From: Candidatus Nomurabacteria bacterium
Lineage (GTDB): Bacteria > Patescibacteriota > Minisyncoccia > Phycocordibacterales > UBA9973
Direction of reading: 5' to 3'
DNA: 18,021 nucleotides
Assembly: GCA_023267415.1 (NCBI GenBank)
Contig: JAHFNM010000012.1
Span: 1-18,021, forward strand
Shown here one piece after another: positions 1 through 6,209 of the stretch. The translations under genes and the position numbers were made by a program. Below the pieces are notes generated by a model. That model was given only the letters and a program-made list of their open reading frames with translations. It did not search any database and was not told where the DNA came from. Position 1 is the first letter of the stretch; each line of letters starts with the position of its first letter.

Positions 1-68
1 TCGGTGACAGGGACGATTTCTTTCTGGGGAAAGATGTCCGAATCTGACAGGGTGGTTATTTTTTCCAT
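1..68 (-). CDS. 5' end of an unidentified gene (22 complete codons visible)
   Basis: Reading leftward from the ATG at 68-66 gives MEKITTLSDSDIFPQKEIVP followed by V-T, open to the window edge. This is too short to assign to a family. The start is supported by an extended -10 box (TGCTATAAT) ending 8 nt upstream, with no Shine-Dalgarno site, so the message is probably leaderless. It lies downstream of a terminator and is therefore probably a separate transcription unit from the phosphatase gene. Confidence 0.6.
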   Translation of the reverse strand, partial: MEKITTLSDSDIFPQKEIVPVT

Positions 69-76
69 ATTCGGCC

Positions 77-85
77 ATTATAGCA
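77..85 (-). promoter_or_regulatory. extended -10 promoter, leaderless start
   Basis: TGCTATAAT on the minus strand matches the TGn-TATAAT extended -10 consensus. Only 8 nt separate it from the ATG at 68, which puts the expected transcription start on or next to the start codon. I see no convincing -35 box. Confidence 0.6.
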
Positions 86-112
86 AAAAAGCCCCAAATT
101 GTGGGGCTTTTT
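86..112 (-). terminator. Rho-independent terminator after the phosphatase gene
   Basis: A-tract plus GCCCC pairs with GGGGC plus T-tract (10-11 bp, 5-7 nt loop). Read on the minus strand it ends in a T-run and lies just downstream of the phosphatase stop at 118. The symmetric A/T arms would let it work in both directions. Confidence 0.8.
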
Positions 113-117
113 CTAAT

Positions 118-759
118 CTAAATAGGATCCATTCTTAATAAGGGTTCCTCCGAACTGAAAGAATCGGTGACTGGATCATAGACCAATTCAATTGTGTAGC
201 AGTTCGGTGGATTTCTGAGCCACTGAAAGTCCTTTTCGCTCAAAGCGAGCAAGTATTTCAGAATGACCCTAAGGGCAAACCCATGCGTGATAAACAACAG
301 CGTGCTAACTTCCGAATCATGAACTTTGGATGGAGCGACTACGCTTTCGATAAAGTCATTCAGCGAGCTTACATAATCTGGTGTATGGTCACCTTCAGGA
401 AAGGTGAAATTCAATACTCCGGCTTCATAACGCTGAGCCTCAACCGTTGCCCTGTTTTCAAGTGTAATGTTACCCCAATTCAGATTTCTGATCCTTGAAT
501 CAGTAACAGCATTTTGCGATGGCGTGATATGAGTCGATAGGATCGCCCATGTTTCTTGCGCCCTGAGCGCAGGAGAAACATACACGTTGAAATTTTCAGC
601 TTGCGGAATCATATTTTTAAGATTCAGACCGAGCTGATTGGCCTGTTCTTTTCCTATGTCGGTCAACTCAGCAATCTTTCCGTTGTTGATGTTGTGCAGG
701 GTTGGGTCAATATCCTCCAAGGATTGCCCATGTCGCGTGAGAATTATTCTCTTAAGCAT
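118..759 (-). CDS. histidine phosphatase superfamily protein (phosphoglycerate-mutase-like)
   Basis: A 213-aa protein. The N-terminal TRHGQS (R9-H10-G11) is the phosphohistidine signature. VSPALRAQET is the usual second conserved arginine region, and ITHGFALR near the C-terminus supplies the second catalytic histidine. Family members remove phosphate from small molecules, sugars or proteins; the substrate cannot be told here. The start at 759 is chosen over an in-frame ATG 18 codons upstream because it has an AGGAGGTG ribosome site, nearly the only strong one in the window, and because the protein then begins right before the catalytic strand. It overlaps the end of the ATP-grasp gene by 8 nt, so the two are probably translationally coupled and act in one pathway. 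No signal peptide; probably cytoplasmic. Confidence 0.88.
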   Translation of the reverse strand: MLKRIILTRHGQSLEDIDPTLHNINNGKIAELTDIGKEQANQLGLNLKNMIPQAENFNVYVSPALRAQETWAILSTHITPSQNAVTDSRIRNLNWGNITLENRATVEAQRYEAGVLNFTFPEGDHTPDYVSSLNDFIESVVAPSKVHDSEVSTLLFITHGFALRVILKYLLALSEKDFQWLRNPPNCYTIELVYDPVTDSFSSEEPLLRMDPI

Positions 760-1810
760 TTTCACCTCCTTTTTGTTTTTGAATGTACTCGTGAATAGAA
801 TTAACAAACTCAATTTCCGCCTTACTTTTTTGTTCTACACGAACCCATGTATCTCCAGACTTCTGGAAATAACAGTTGGAGCGTTGAACCGCGCGTTGCC
901 CGAACTCTACAAATTGGAACTCAAACAGATAACATTGCTTTCCGTCGTAGCCAACATCGATCGAGATGAACGGAACATCAAAATAAGTAAAGGCACTTTT
1001 TGCAAAATCCAAGACTGCGTCGGGCAATTCATCGATAAAGGTGTAATTCAGGGTACCGCTCGCCCGAAAATCGTTTAATCGGTTCTCTCGATAGAAGGTA
1101 AAATACCTGCCTCCATAGACAACTATTTTGTAGTCACCGGGTATGTCTCCGACGAAATCCTGAACAATGAACTTACCCCTGTTGTTTGATATCGGCAAAA
1201 AGCCTTTTTTATCAATCAAGTTTTCGCGCTCCAATTTTTGATTAAAGCTCGACGGGGTCGATGAGATTTTTTTCGCAATCTTATCCGCTTCTTTCTTTGA
1301 GCGGGCAATAAACACGTTACTTCCTTTTGAGCCTGCCGCTGTCTTGAATACTATTGGGTATGATGCCGGAGAATAATTTTGTAGGTATTCTTCGTATGTT
1401 CCGTAATATTTCGCCGAGGGCATTCCAAATTTTTCTTTGAGCGAACTCCGCATGATCTCCATAAATACTTTGTTGTGATGAGCACGAAAGTATTGGAAAT
1501 CAGGAATAAGAATCGCTCCTTGATACAGCAAGCCTAAAAGGATGTCTTCGATGTAGTCTTTATACCGTAACGATGGGTCTTCTGAGGATTTGTACAGGAC
1601 AAGAGTGTCCTTGTAGTTCTGTCCGTCAAAATCAACCTCGCCATACTGTTTTACGGAAACATGATATCCTTTTTCTTCAAATCCATTTTTGATCTGTTCG
1701 AGATCCAGCGATGCCCCTCTTTCAAGGGTAGACGAGTAAAATTGTGAGCGATAATCTATGAGAATCAGTAGCTCTTTTGACGAGTAATCATTCTTTTTTC
1801 CATTGTTCAT
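752..1810 (-). CDS. ATP-grasp fold ligase-like protein
   Basis: A 352-aa protein. A glycine-rich nucleotide loop (FKTAAGSKGSNVFIARS, about residues 156-172) is followed by VQDFVGDIPGDYKIVVYGG (about 218-236), a downstream RE...DFRASG segment, and FISIDVGYDG...YLFEFQFVEFG. This is the motif order of ATP-grasp carboxylate-amine or thiol ligases, in which acidic residues near the end bind Mg-ATP. The last metal motif reads EFQ where E-x-N is common, so activity is likely but not certain. The N-terminal 110 residues hold a partner domain with a distinctive RAHHNKVFMEIMRSS segment. Substrate unknown. The gene lies 89 nt after the RT gene and overlaps the phosphatase gene, so a shared pathway with the phosphatase is likely, while a link to the RT is only possible. 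The start has no ribosome site. Confidence 0.8.
   Translation of the reverse strand: MNNGKKNDYSSKELLILIDYRSQFYSSTLERGASLDLEQIKNGFEEKGYHVSVKQYGEVDFDGQNYKDTLVLYKSSEDPSLRYKDYIEDILLGLLYQGAILIPDFQYFRAHHNKVFMEIMRSSLKEKFGMPSAKYYGTYEEYLQNYSPASYPIVFKTAAGSKGSNVFIARSKKEADKIAKKISSTPSSFNQKLERENLIDKKGFLPISNNRGKFIVQDFVGDIPGDYKIVVYGGRYFTFYRENRLNDFRASGTLNYTFIDELPDAVLDFAKSAFTYFDVPFISIDVGYDGKQCYLFEFQFVEFGQRAVQRSNCYFQKSGDTWVRVEQKSKAEIEFVNSIHEYIQKQKGGENA
763..770 (-). promoter_or_regulatory. strong Shine-Dalgarno site that decides the phosphatase start
   Basis: AGGAGGTG on the minus strand lies a few nt before the ATG at 759 and inside the 3' end of the ATP-grasp gene. Most other genes here lack any such site. 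It marks 759 as the start and suggests reinitiation by ribosomes leaving the upstream gene. Confidence 0.8.
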
Positions 1811-1843
1811 GTTGTTAAGTTTTCTTCAAACTAACAGCAAAAA

Positions 1844-1870
1844 TATAATCTGTCAAATTAACAGATTATA
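1844..1870 (-). repeat. perfect 10-bp inverted repeat between RT and ATP-grasp genes
   Basis: TATAATCTGT, a 7-nt spacer, then ACAGATTATA. On the minus strand each arm carries a TATAAT- or TTATA-type box, and TTGACA overlaps the centre. It could be a regulator operator over a promoter for the ATP-grasp gene, or a weak hairpin after the RT gene. No T-run follows directly, so it is not a standard terminator. Confidence 0.5.
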
Positions 1871-1899
1871 GGAGTTTAGAAATAATTTAACTTTTAACA

Positions 1900-2814
1900 C
1901 TACCATTTAATTTTAAGAAAAGCGTTTTCCAGTTCTAATGAGCGCACAGGATCGACCTGTTTCAAAAACGCGATTTTCCCTTTCAGCGACTGGCACTCCT
2001 TAATGGGATTTGCTGTCTGCAATCTCTCGAGGCCGTAAGTAGCCAGATCGTTTATGTACCCTAAAATTTCATCCGTATTTTTAAGAAAAAGTTTTCCTTT
2101 TAGCGCGCAGATACCGTTAATTTCTTTTGTCTCACCCTTCTCGTACAAAGCTCGTTTGCTTTTCTTGGTTTTGTATCCTTCTTCAACAATGATACGGAGG
2201 ATATCCTTTTCGATGACCGTAACGCGCTTGCCACCGGAAAAAGAAAGATCGTCGAAATACCGAGTGTAAAAAAGATTGTTCTTTCTGGCAAGAGAATAAA
2301 GCCGATGATCCAAATTCGTAAGCGCCAAGCTCGCTAGAAAAGGGCTGGTCGGCGCTCCTTGTGGCAACTGATGCTCAAGGGTGGTAAGCCTGCAAAGGAC
2401 GGCTGCTATATTCCCTAGTCCGATATCTGCATATAGTCCCTTTACTCTTTCCATATGAACACTTGGAAAGAAGTTTTGAAGATCCAGATTAAGAAGATGG
2501 TCGCTTTTTGAATGCACTTTTGCATTGGCGACGACAGACGTTGAACTAGAAAATCCATAGACGCATGGTAGTAATTTTATCCCCGAGAAAACCTTATCAA
2601 GCAGAAGTCGCTGGATGATCTTGAGCTTTTTCTGAGGCGCATTGATGAGTCGGGTTTTCCCATCCTTCTTTACAAGCTTGATTTCGCTATAAAGAACAGC
2701 CGCGTTTTCGACACAATGGTAAAAAACACCATCCTTAATGTCGAGGGTAGCGATCAGATGATCGAGCGTATCGATTTTCTTATTGATTTTTCTGTGGGTA
2801 ATTATTTTCTTCAT
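1900..2814 (-). CDS. retron-type reverse transcriptase
   Basis: About 304 aa from the ATG at 2814; an alternative ATG lies at 2826, and neither has a good ribosome site. RT motifs appear in order (numbered from 2814): RLINAPQKKLKIIQRLL (55-71), YGFSSSTSVVANAKVH with the retron NAxxH motif at 97-101, the catalytic DLQNFFPS at 111-118, LPQGAPTSP at 150-158, and YFDD at 186-189. A VTG-like ING sits at 232-234, then a short thumb ending in LKGKIAFLKQVDP and a terminal W. The catalytic aspartates D111, D188 and D189 are all present. There is no maturase or endonuclease domain, which argues against a group II intron protein, and length fits retron RTs. NAxxH and VTG are established retron hallmarks, though related RTs (DGR, abortive-infection types) share some of the fold. 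YFDD replaces the more usual YADD. Upstream lies a structured non-coding region with its own promoter. Confidence 0.9.
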   Translation of the reverse strand: MKKIITHRKINKKIDTLDHLIATLDIKDGVFYHCVENAAVLYSEIKLVKKDGKTRLINAPQKKLKIIQRLLLDKVFSGIKLLPCVYGFSSSTSVVANAKVHSKSDHLLNLDLQNFFPSVHMERVKGLYADIGLGNIAAVLCRLTTLEHQLPQGAPTSPFLASLALTNLDHRLYSLARKNNLFYTRYFDDLSFSGGKRVTVIEKDILRIIVEEGYKTKKSKRALYEKGETKEINGICALKGKLFLKNTDEILGYINDLATYGLERLQTANPIKECQSLKGKIAFLKQVDPVRSLELENAFLKIKW

Positions 2815-2998
2815 AAACAAAAACATCGCCCTGTACGAATACAAGACGATGAGTTCGAAGGTACAGCTGAAGAATTCCCCTGATCCTATGTATCATTTCC
2901 ATGACAAAAAGAAACAGAAGGAAAACTTCAAAAAGCACAGATTTCAGAGTCTTCAAAAAGGTTTTAAACTCCTTGAGCCACTTTGTCATGTCTTTCAT
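2780..2998 (-). CDS. possible 72-aa basic, membrane-inserting peptide overlapping the RT start
   Basis: The ATG at 2998 follows AGGA with 4-nt spacing. The product starts with a lysine-rich amphipathic stretch (MKDMTKWLKEFKTFLKTLKS), then a hydrophobic run (VLFEVFLLFLFVMEMI, about residues 21-36), then a basic tail. It ends 35 nt inside the RT gene, so coupling with the RT start is possible. I recognise no family. Small membrane proteins occur as effectors in some retrons, which is the reason to keep it. It could equally be a chance open frame in the RT leader. Confidence 0.4.
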   Translation of the reverse strand: MKDMTKWLKEFKTFLKTLKSVLFEVFLLFLFVMEMIHRIRGILQLYLRTHRLVFVQGDVFVYEENNYPQKNQ

Positions 2999-3034
2999 CG
3001 TATCCTGCGAAAAGGCCGGCGACGTGAGCCGCGA

Positions 3035-3354
3035 GCCTTCCCGAAATTACTTTAATAATATCGACCTCTAAGCTAAATCACTTCAGCTCAGCGACAATAT
3101 ACTGGACAATCTTGACGACGATAACATGCAGGTCGTGATTTACCAGACGTTACGTCTGAAAAATTCGTACACAGACACGAGCAGTTCGTGGAACAGGTTC
3201 GGGAATGCGAACTTCGAGCACACCGTTACCGTGCTGGTCAACGAGGAGCAAGAGCATCCACATCTTTGAGACATGTCTTTTCCGGACAGCCAGGATTAGT
3301 TCCTATTGGAAATCGCTTGCGCGATGAATCGGGAAGGCATAATTATTAAAGTTG
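3035..3354 (-). ncRNA. structured non-coding region upstream of the RT, candidate retron msr-msd RNA
   Basis: This is the only plausible template locus for the RT: about 320 nt behind an extended -10 box. In transcript order the minus strand can form ATCGC-GCAA-GCGAT (GNRA tetraloop), TTCC-AATA-GGAA, AGCAC...GTGCT, GTTCG...CGAAC, CACGA...TCGTG, CAGACG-TAA-CGTCTG, and CTGAGCT...AGCTTAG with one G-U pair. The ends hold two complementary block pairs: 3342-3352 with 3049-3059 (11 of 11) and 3329-3338 with 3035-3044 (10 of 10). They are in crossing order, not the nested order of a standard a1/a2 stem. I do not see the long msd hairpin of classic retrons, nor can I fix a branching guanosine. The RNA call is inference; a decayed element is the alternative. 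The rest of 2999-3562 contains no convincing gene apart from the terminators and tRNA relics listed separately. Confidence 0.45.
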
Positions 3355-3360
3355 ACCTTC

Positions 3361-3369
3361 ATTATAGCA
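3361..3369 (-). promoter_or_regulatory. extended -10 promoter for the RT leader RNA
   Basis: TGCTATAAT on the minus strand. The predicted start near 3354 lies just before the first complementary block (3352-3342), as expected if the block is at the 5' end of a structured RNA. No clear -35 box. Confidence 0.6.
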
Positions 3370-3403
3370 CGCCGCTCCATCATGCTTAGTGCAAAACATG
3401 GAA

Positions 3404-3420
3404 CTTGGACTCGAACTTCC
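3404..3420 (-). pseudogene. tRNA T-arm relic (first)
   Basis: On the minus strand GTTCGAGTCCAAGT is identical over 14 nt to the T-loop and 3' T-stem of tRNA-Gln at 3563-3633. The rest of a tRNA cannot be folded here, so this is a fragment, not a working gene. Confidence 0.45.
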
Positions 3421-3426
3421 GGAGAA

Positions 3427-3460
3427 ACAAAAATACCCTCAGCTACGAGGGTATTTTTGT
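3427..3460. terminator. strong bidirectional terminator-like hairpin
   Basis: A 14-bp perfect stem, ACAAAAATACCCTC and its complement, around a 6-nt AGCTAC loop, with A/T tracts giving a U-run in both directions. It separates the tRNA-Gln side from the RT leader promoter at 3361-3369. Confidence 0.8.
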
Positions 3461-3461
3461 G

Positions 3462-3485
3462 AATTCGGACAAATTCCGAATTTTT
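3462..3485 (+). terminator. second hairpin with T-run
   Basis: AATTCGGA, a 5-nt loop, TCCGAATT, then TTT. It has terminator form when read on the plus strand and stands two nt from the previous terminator. No plus-strand gene clearly ends here, so it may be a relic. Confidence 0.4.
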
Positions 3486-3535
3486 GAGGTGTCTCGGACT
3501 CGAACCGAAATTTTGCGAACTAAGTTGCAAAATAA
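3485..3535 (-). pseudogene. decayed tRNA-like sequence (second relic)
   Basis: On the minus strand a 7-bp arm ATTTTGC...GCAAAAT is followed by a good T-arm, TTCGG-TTCGAGT-CCGAG. No matching 5' acceptor strand or D-arm is present. It shares the GTTCGAGTCC core with tRNA-Gln. It is most likely a broken tRNA; a tRNA-like hairpin with another role cannot be excluded. Confidence 0.4.
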
Positions 3536-3562
3536 GGCGTCTCGGTCACTCTCACTGTTTTG

Positions 3563-3633
3563 CTGCCAGACTTGGACTCGAACCAAGATACTATCCTCCA
3601 GAGGGATAAGTCCTACCATTAGACGATCTGGCA
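3563..3633 (-). tRNA. tRNA-Gln(CUG)
   Basis: A full cloverleaf on the minus strand: acceptor TGCCAGA/TCTGGCA, anticodon stem TATCC/GGATA with loop CTCTGGA giving anticodon CTG, and T-arm CTTGG-TTCGAGT-CCAAG. The U1-A72 pair and G73 are typical of glutamine tRNAs. No CCA is encoded. This tRNA would be a substrate for the GatCAB amidotransferase whose A and C subunits are in this window, unless a GlnRS exists elsewhere. Confidence 0.9.
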
Positions 3634-3694
3634 ATACGGTATAACCCAAGTACAATACCGCAAAACAAGGGTTTTTTCAAGGGATTCTCTTTTA

Positions 3695-3703
3695 TGATAG
3701 AAT
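3695..3703 (+). promoter_or_regulatory. extended -10 promoter of the LOG-family gene
   Basis: TGATAGAAT (TGn-TAGAAT) ends 9 nt before the ATG at 3713. With no ribosome site in the gap, a leaderless message is expected. TATGAT at 3693-3698 is an alternative -10. Confidence 0.5.
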
Positions 3704-3712
3704 TACTCCATC

Positions 3713-4447
3713 ATGACAGACCAGCCAATCAATAAGAATGTGCTATCCCACCACCATCAGACGCCTGACGAAATCAAGGCTCTCTGCAAAAACATTGATG
3801 GAACGACTCCCGATGGCATCCGCATTTGCCGAATCAACGAAGAGCTCCAGCAAGGAATAAAGGAGATGGAACAATATACAAATTCCGTGACTTTTTACGG
3901 ATCGGCACGCTTCAATGAGGGAGATGAATATTACGAAAAAGCTCGCGCTCTGGCGGAACGAATCTCAAAGGAACTCGGGCTTACGATCGTCACAGGAGGA
4001 GGGCCTGGTATCATGGAAGCGGGCAACCGCGGAGCATACGAGGCCGGAGGAAAGTCCGTGGGGCTCACGATCAAGCTTCCGATGGAGCAACGGAACAATC
4101 CGTACATTACCGACGAGATCCCCTTCAACTTCTTTTTTGCGCGCAAAATGTCGCTCTCGTTCTCTTCCGAAGTTTTCATTTTCTTCCCTGGAGGATTCGG
4201 CACTCTTGATGAATGTTTCGAGCAGCTCACACTTCTTCAAACAAAGAAACTCTCCGGGATTCCCGTCATCCTCTATGGCAGCGACTTTTGGAACCCGCTG
4301 GAAAATATCTTTAAGACAATACTGTTTGAAAAATTCCATACAATAAACGCCGAGGATATATCTATCTTTACCATCACCGACAGCGACGACGAGGTAATGG
4401 AAATCATCAAAAATGCAAAACCGAGAGACAAGAGCATTGAAGACTAA
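3713..4447 (+). CDS. LOG-family phosphoribohydrolase (lysine-decarboxylase-like fold)
   Basis: A 244-aa protein with the family's two signatures: TGGGPGIMEA at 94-103 and PGGFGTLDE at 159-167. YGSAR at 62-66 and ARKM at 143-146 also line up with the nucleotide pocket. Many members, often mislabelled lysine decarboxylase, cleave ribose 5-phosphate from AMP or cytokinin nucleotides; in bacteria nucleotide salvage is the likely role. The N-terminal 55 residues are an extension that is not diagnostic. Cytoplasmic. It is transcribed alone and converges on pyrG through a shared terminator. The start is fixed by the -10 box 9 nt upstream. Confidence 0.9.
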   Translation: MTDQPINKNVLSHHHQTPDEIKALCKNIDGTTPDGIRICRINEELQQGIKEMEQYTNSVTFYGSARFNEGDEYYEKARALAERISKELGLTIVTGGGPGIMEAGNRGAYEAGGKSVGLTIKLPMEQRNNPYITDEIPFNFFFARKMSLSFSSEVFIFFPGGFGTLDECFEQLTLLQTKKLSGIPVILYGSDFWNPLENIFKTILFEKFHTINAEDISIFTITDSDDEVMEIIKNAKPRDKSIED

Positions 4448-4484
4448 CAAAAAAACACCCGAGCGGGTGTTTTTTTGTTAGTCT
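4441..4484. terminator. 20-bp palindromic bidirectional terminator between LOG gene and pyrG
   Basis: A perfect 20-bp stem with GAGC loop. The core AACACCC/GGGTGTT is flanked by A7/T7 tracts, giving U-runs on both strands. The left arm contains the stop codon of the LOG gene, and the right arm ends at the last base of the pyrG stop codon, so one element closes both convergent genes. Confidence 0.9.
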
Positions 4485-6151
4485 TATTTCTTTCTTTCGA
4501 TTGCAGCTTTTACGAAAGCAGTGAATAGTTTGTGCGGTGCGAGCGGGCGCGACTTGAACTCAGGATGGAATTGCGTGGCGAGGAAGAACGGGTGCACACT
4601 CTTCGGCAATTCGGCAATCTCCATGAGCGTTCCGTCGGGAGACTTTCCGGAGAAGACCAGTCCGGCCTTTTCAATATCGGCCACATATTTTGAATTAACT
4701 TCGTAACGGTGGCGGTGGCGTTCGGAAACGGTTTCGGATCCATATGCTTCCCGAGCAATCGTGTCTTTGCCGATATATGCCTCGTATGCACCGAGACGCA
4801 TGGTGCCTCCATAATTGTTGGCATCGAGTTTGTTCTTTTGCGATGCCATGATGTCGATGACGAGATGCGAAGCGCTTGGATTAACCTCGCGAGTGCTAGC
4901 ATCGCTCCATCCGAGCTTGTGACGGGCATACTCGATCACAGCAAGCTGCATTCCATAACAAAGGCCAAAGTACGGGATCTTGTTCTCACGTGCATATTGA
5001 ATGACGGAAATGAGTCCTTCGATGCCACGGGCTCCGAATCCTCCGGGCACGATGATGCCATCATATTTGGAAAGTTCCTGTACTTTTTTTGGATCTGCCT
5101 CGAAATCAACGGCGTTGATCCAGGTGAGCACGGGCTTCCTGTTCTGGCCATACGAGGCGTGGCGGATAGCTTCGATCACGGAAATGTATGCATCTGAAAG
5201 GACGTAATTGCCAGTATCAAAATATTTTCCAACAACAGCAATATTGATTTCATCGGTTGATGAGTGAATACGATTGGTGAAGAGATCCCACTCTTCGGCA
5301 CTCTTGATGCGGGAATTCTTGCAAGTCATAAAGAGAATGTCGCAGAGCATATCGGAGAGATGTTCCTTCTCGAAATTGGCAGGAATGTCGTAGATGCTGT
5401 CGACGTCCGGAGCGGAGATAACGCGGCCAAATGGAATGTTGCAGAAGAGCGAAAGCTTTTCCTTGCGCTTTTCATCGAGAGGATCGTTTGAACGAGCAAT
5501 GATGATGTCAGGCTGGATTCCAGAACCGTTCAGCGTGCGGACTGCATGCTGAGTCGGCTTGGTCTTCATCTCACCGACCTTGGACGGCACAGGAAGATAC
5601 GAAACCATGACGAACGCGACATCCTTGGGATGGCGAAGCTTCATCATGCGGGCTGCTTCAAGAAAGAGCATGTTTTGGTACTCGCCTACCGTTCCTCCCA
5701 CCTCGATCACCACAGCATCTGCTTCGGCGTTTTTCTGCGCAGCTTCAATGCGGTCAATGACTTCCATTGGAATGTGCGGAACCACTTCCACGCACTTGCC
5801 CTTGTATTCAAGATTGCGTTCCTTGTGGATCACCGTCTCATAGACGCGTCCAGTAGTCATGTAGTTGATGCGCGAAAGATCGGTATTGAGAAAGCGCTCG
5901 TAGTTGCCCATGTCCTGGTCAGTCTCATCGCCATCGTCGAGAACGAAGCATTCGCCGTGCTCGGTCGGATTCATGGTACCGGCATCAAGGTTGATGTACG
6001 GATCGATCTTGATGGCCGTCATCTTCAGGCCGCGATCCTGCAGGATCTTGGCGATCGAGCTAGCCGTAATGCCCTTTCCAACCCCGGAGATGACTCCTCC
6101 CACTACGAAAATATATTTTGGATTTTCTTCCGTCTTTTTGGTGAAAAACAT
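4484..6151 (-). CDS. pyrG: CTP synthase
   Basis: A 555-aa, full-length protein that makes CTP from UTP, ATP and glutamine. The synthetase domain (about 1-290) has the P-loop-like GGVISGVGKG at 18-27, KIDPYINLDAGTM and the HGECFVLDDGDETD...NYERF block. The class I glutaminase domain (about 300-553) has VPGGFGARG, the nucleophile Cys398 in GLCYGMQ, and the triad partners His529 and Glu531 in ATQFHPE. GLCYGMQ has Tyr where Leu is more frequent. There is no ribosome site. The start is preceded by CTACTTTCTAG, also found before ftsE, within a CTA-rich tract. It follows ftsX by 58 nt on the same strand. Confidence 0.97.
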   Translation of the reverse strand: MFFTKKTEENPKYIFVVGGVISGVGKGITASSIAKILQDRGLKMTAIKIDPYINLDAGTMNPTEHGECFVLDDGDETDQDMGNYERFLNTDLSRINYMTTGRVYETVIHKERNLEYKGKCVEVVPHIPMEVIDRIEAAQKNAEADAVVIEVGGTVGEYQNMLFLEAARMMKLRHPKDVAFVMVSYLPVPSKVGEMKTKPTQHAVRTLNGSGIQPDIIIARSNDPLDEKRKEKLSLFCNIPFGRVISAPDVDSIYDIPANFEKEHLSDMLCDILFMTCKNSRIKSAEEWDLFTNRIHSSTDEINIAVVGKYFDTGNYVLSDAYISVIEAIRHASYGQNRKPVLTWINAVDFEADPKKVQELSKYDGIIVPGGFGARGIEGLISVIQYARENKIPYFGLCYGMQLAVIEYARHKLGWSDASTREVNPSASHLVIDIMASQKNKLDANNYGGTMRLGAYEAYIGKDTIAREAYGSETVSERHRHRYEVNSKYVADIEKAGLVFSGKSPDGTLMEIAELPKSVHPFFLATQFHPEFKSRPLAPHKLFTAFVKAAIERKK

Positions 6152-6209
6152 GAGCTAGAAAGTAGATAGTAGTAAGTAGGTAGTAGTGAATGCGAACGTT
6201 TTTTGATCT

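Noticed and set aside
1900..2814. Group II intron-encoded or DGR reverse transcriptase
   Set aside because: No maturase or endonuclease domain and no intron domain V/VI hairpin nearby. No paired template and variable repeats or variable target gene were seen for a DGR. NAxxH and the VTG-like motif favour the retron type.
3303..3655. Short frames on both strands around tRNA-Gln
   Set aside because: They run through the tRNA, its relics and perfect terminator hairpins, so they are by-products of those elements.
5546..6169. 207-codon open frame on the plus strand
   Set aside because: Antisense to the conserved synthetase domain of pyrG, with no promoter or ribosome site.
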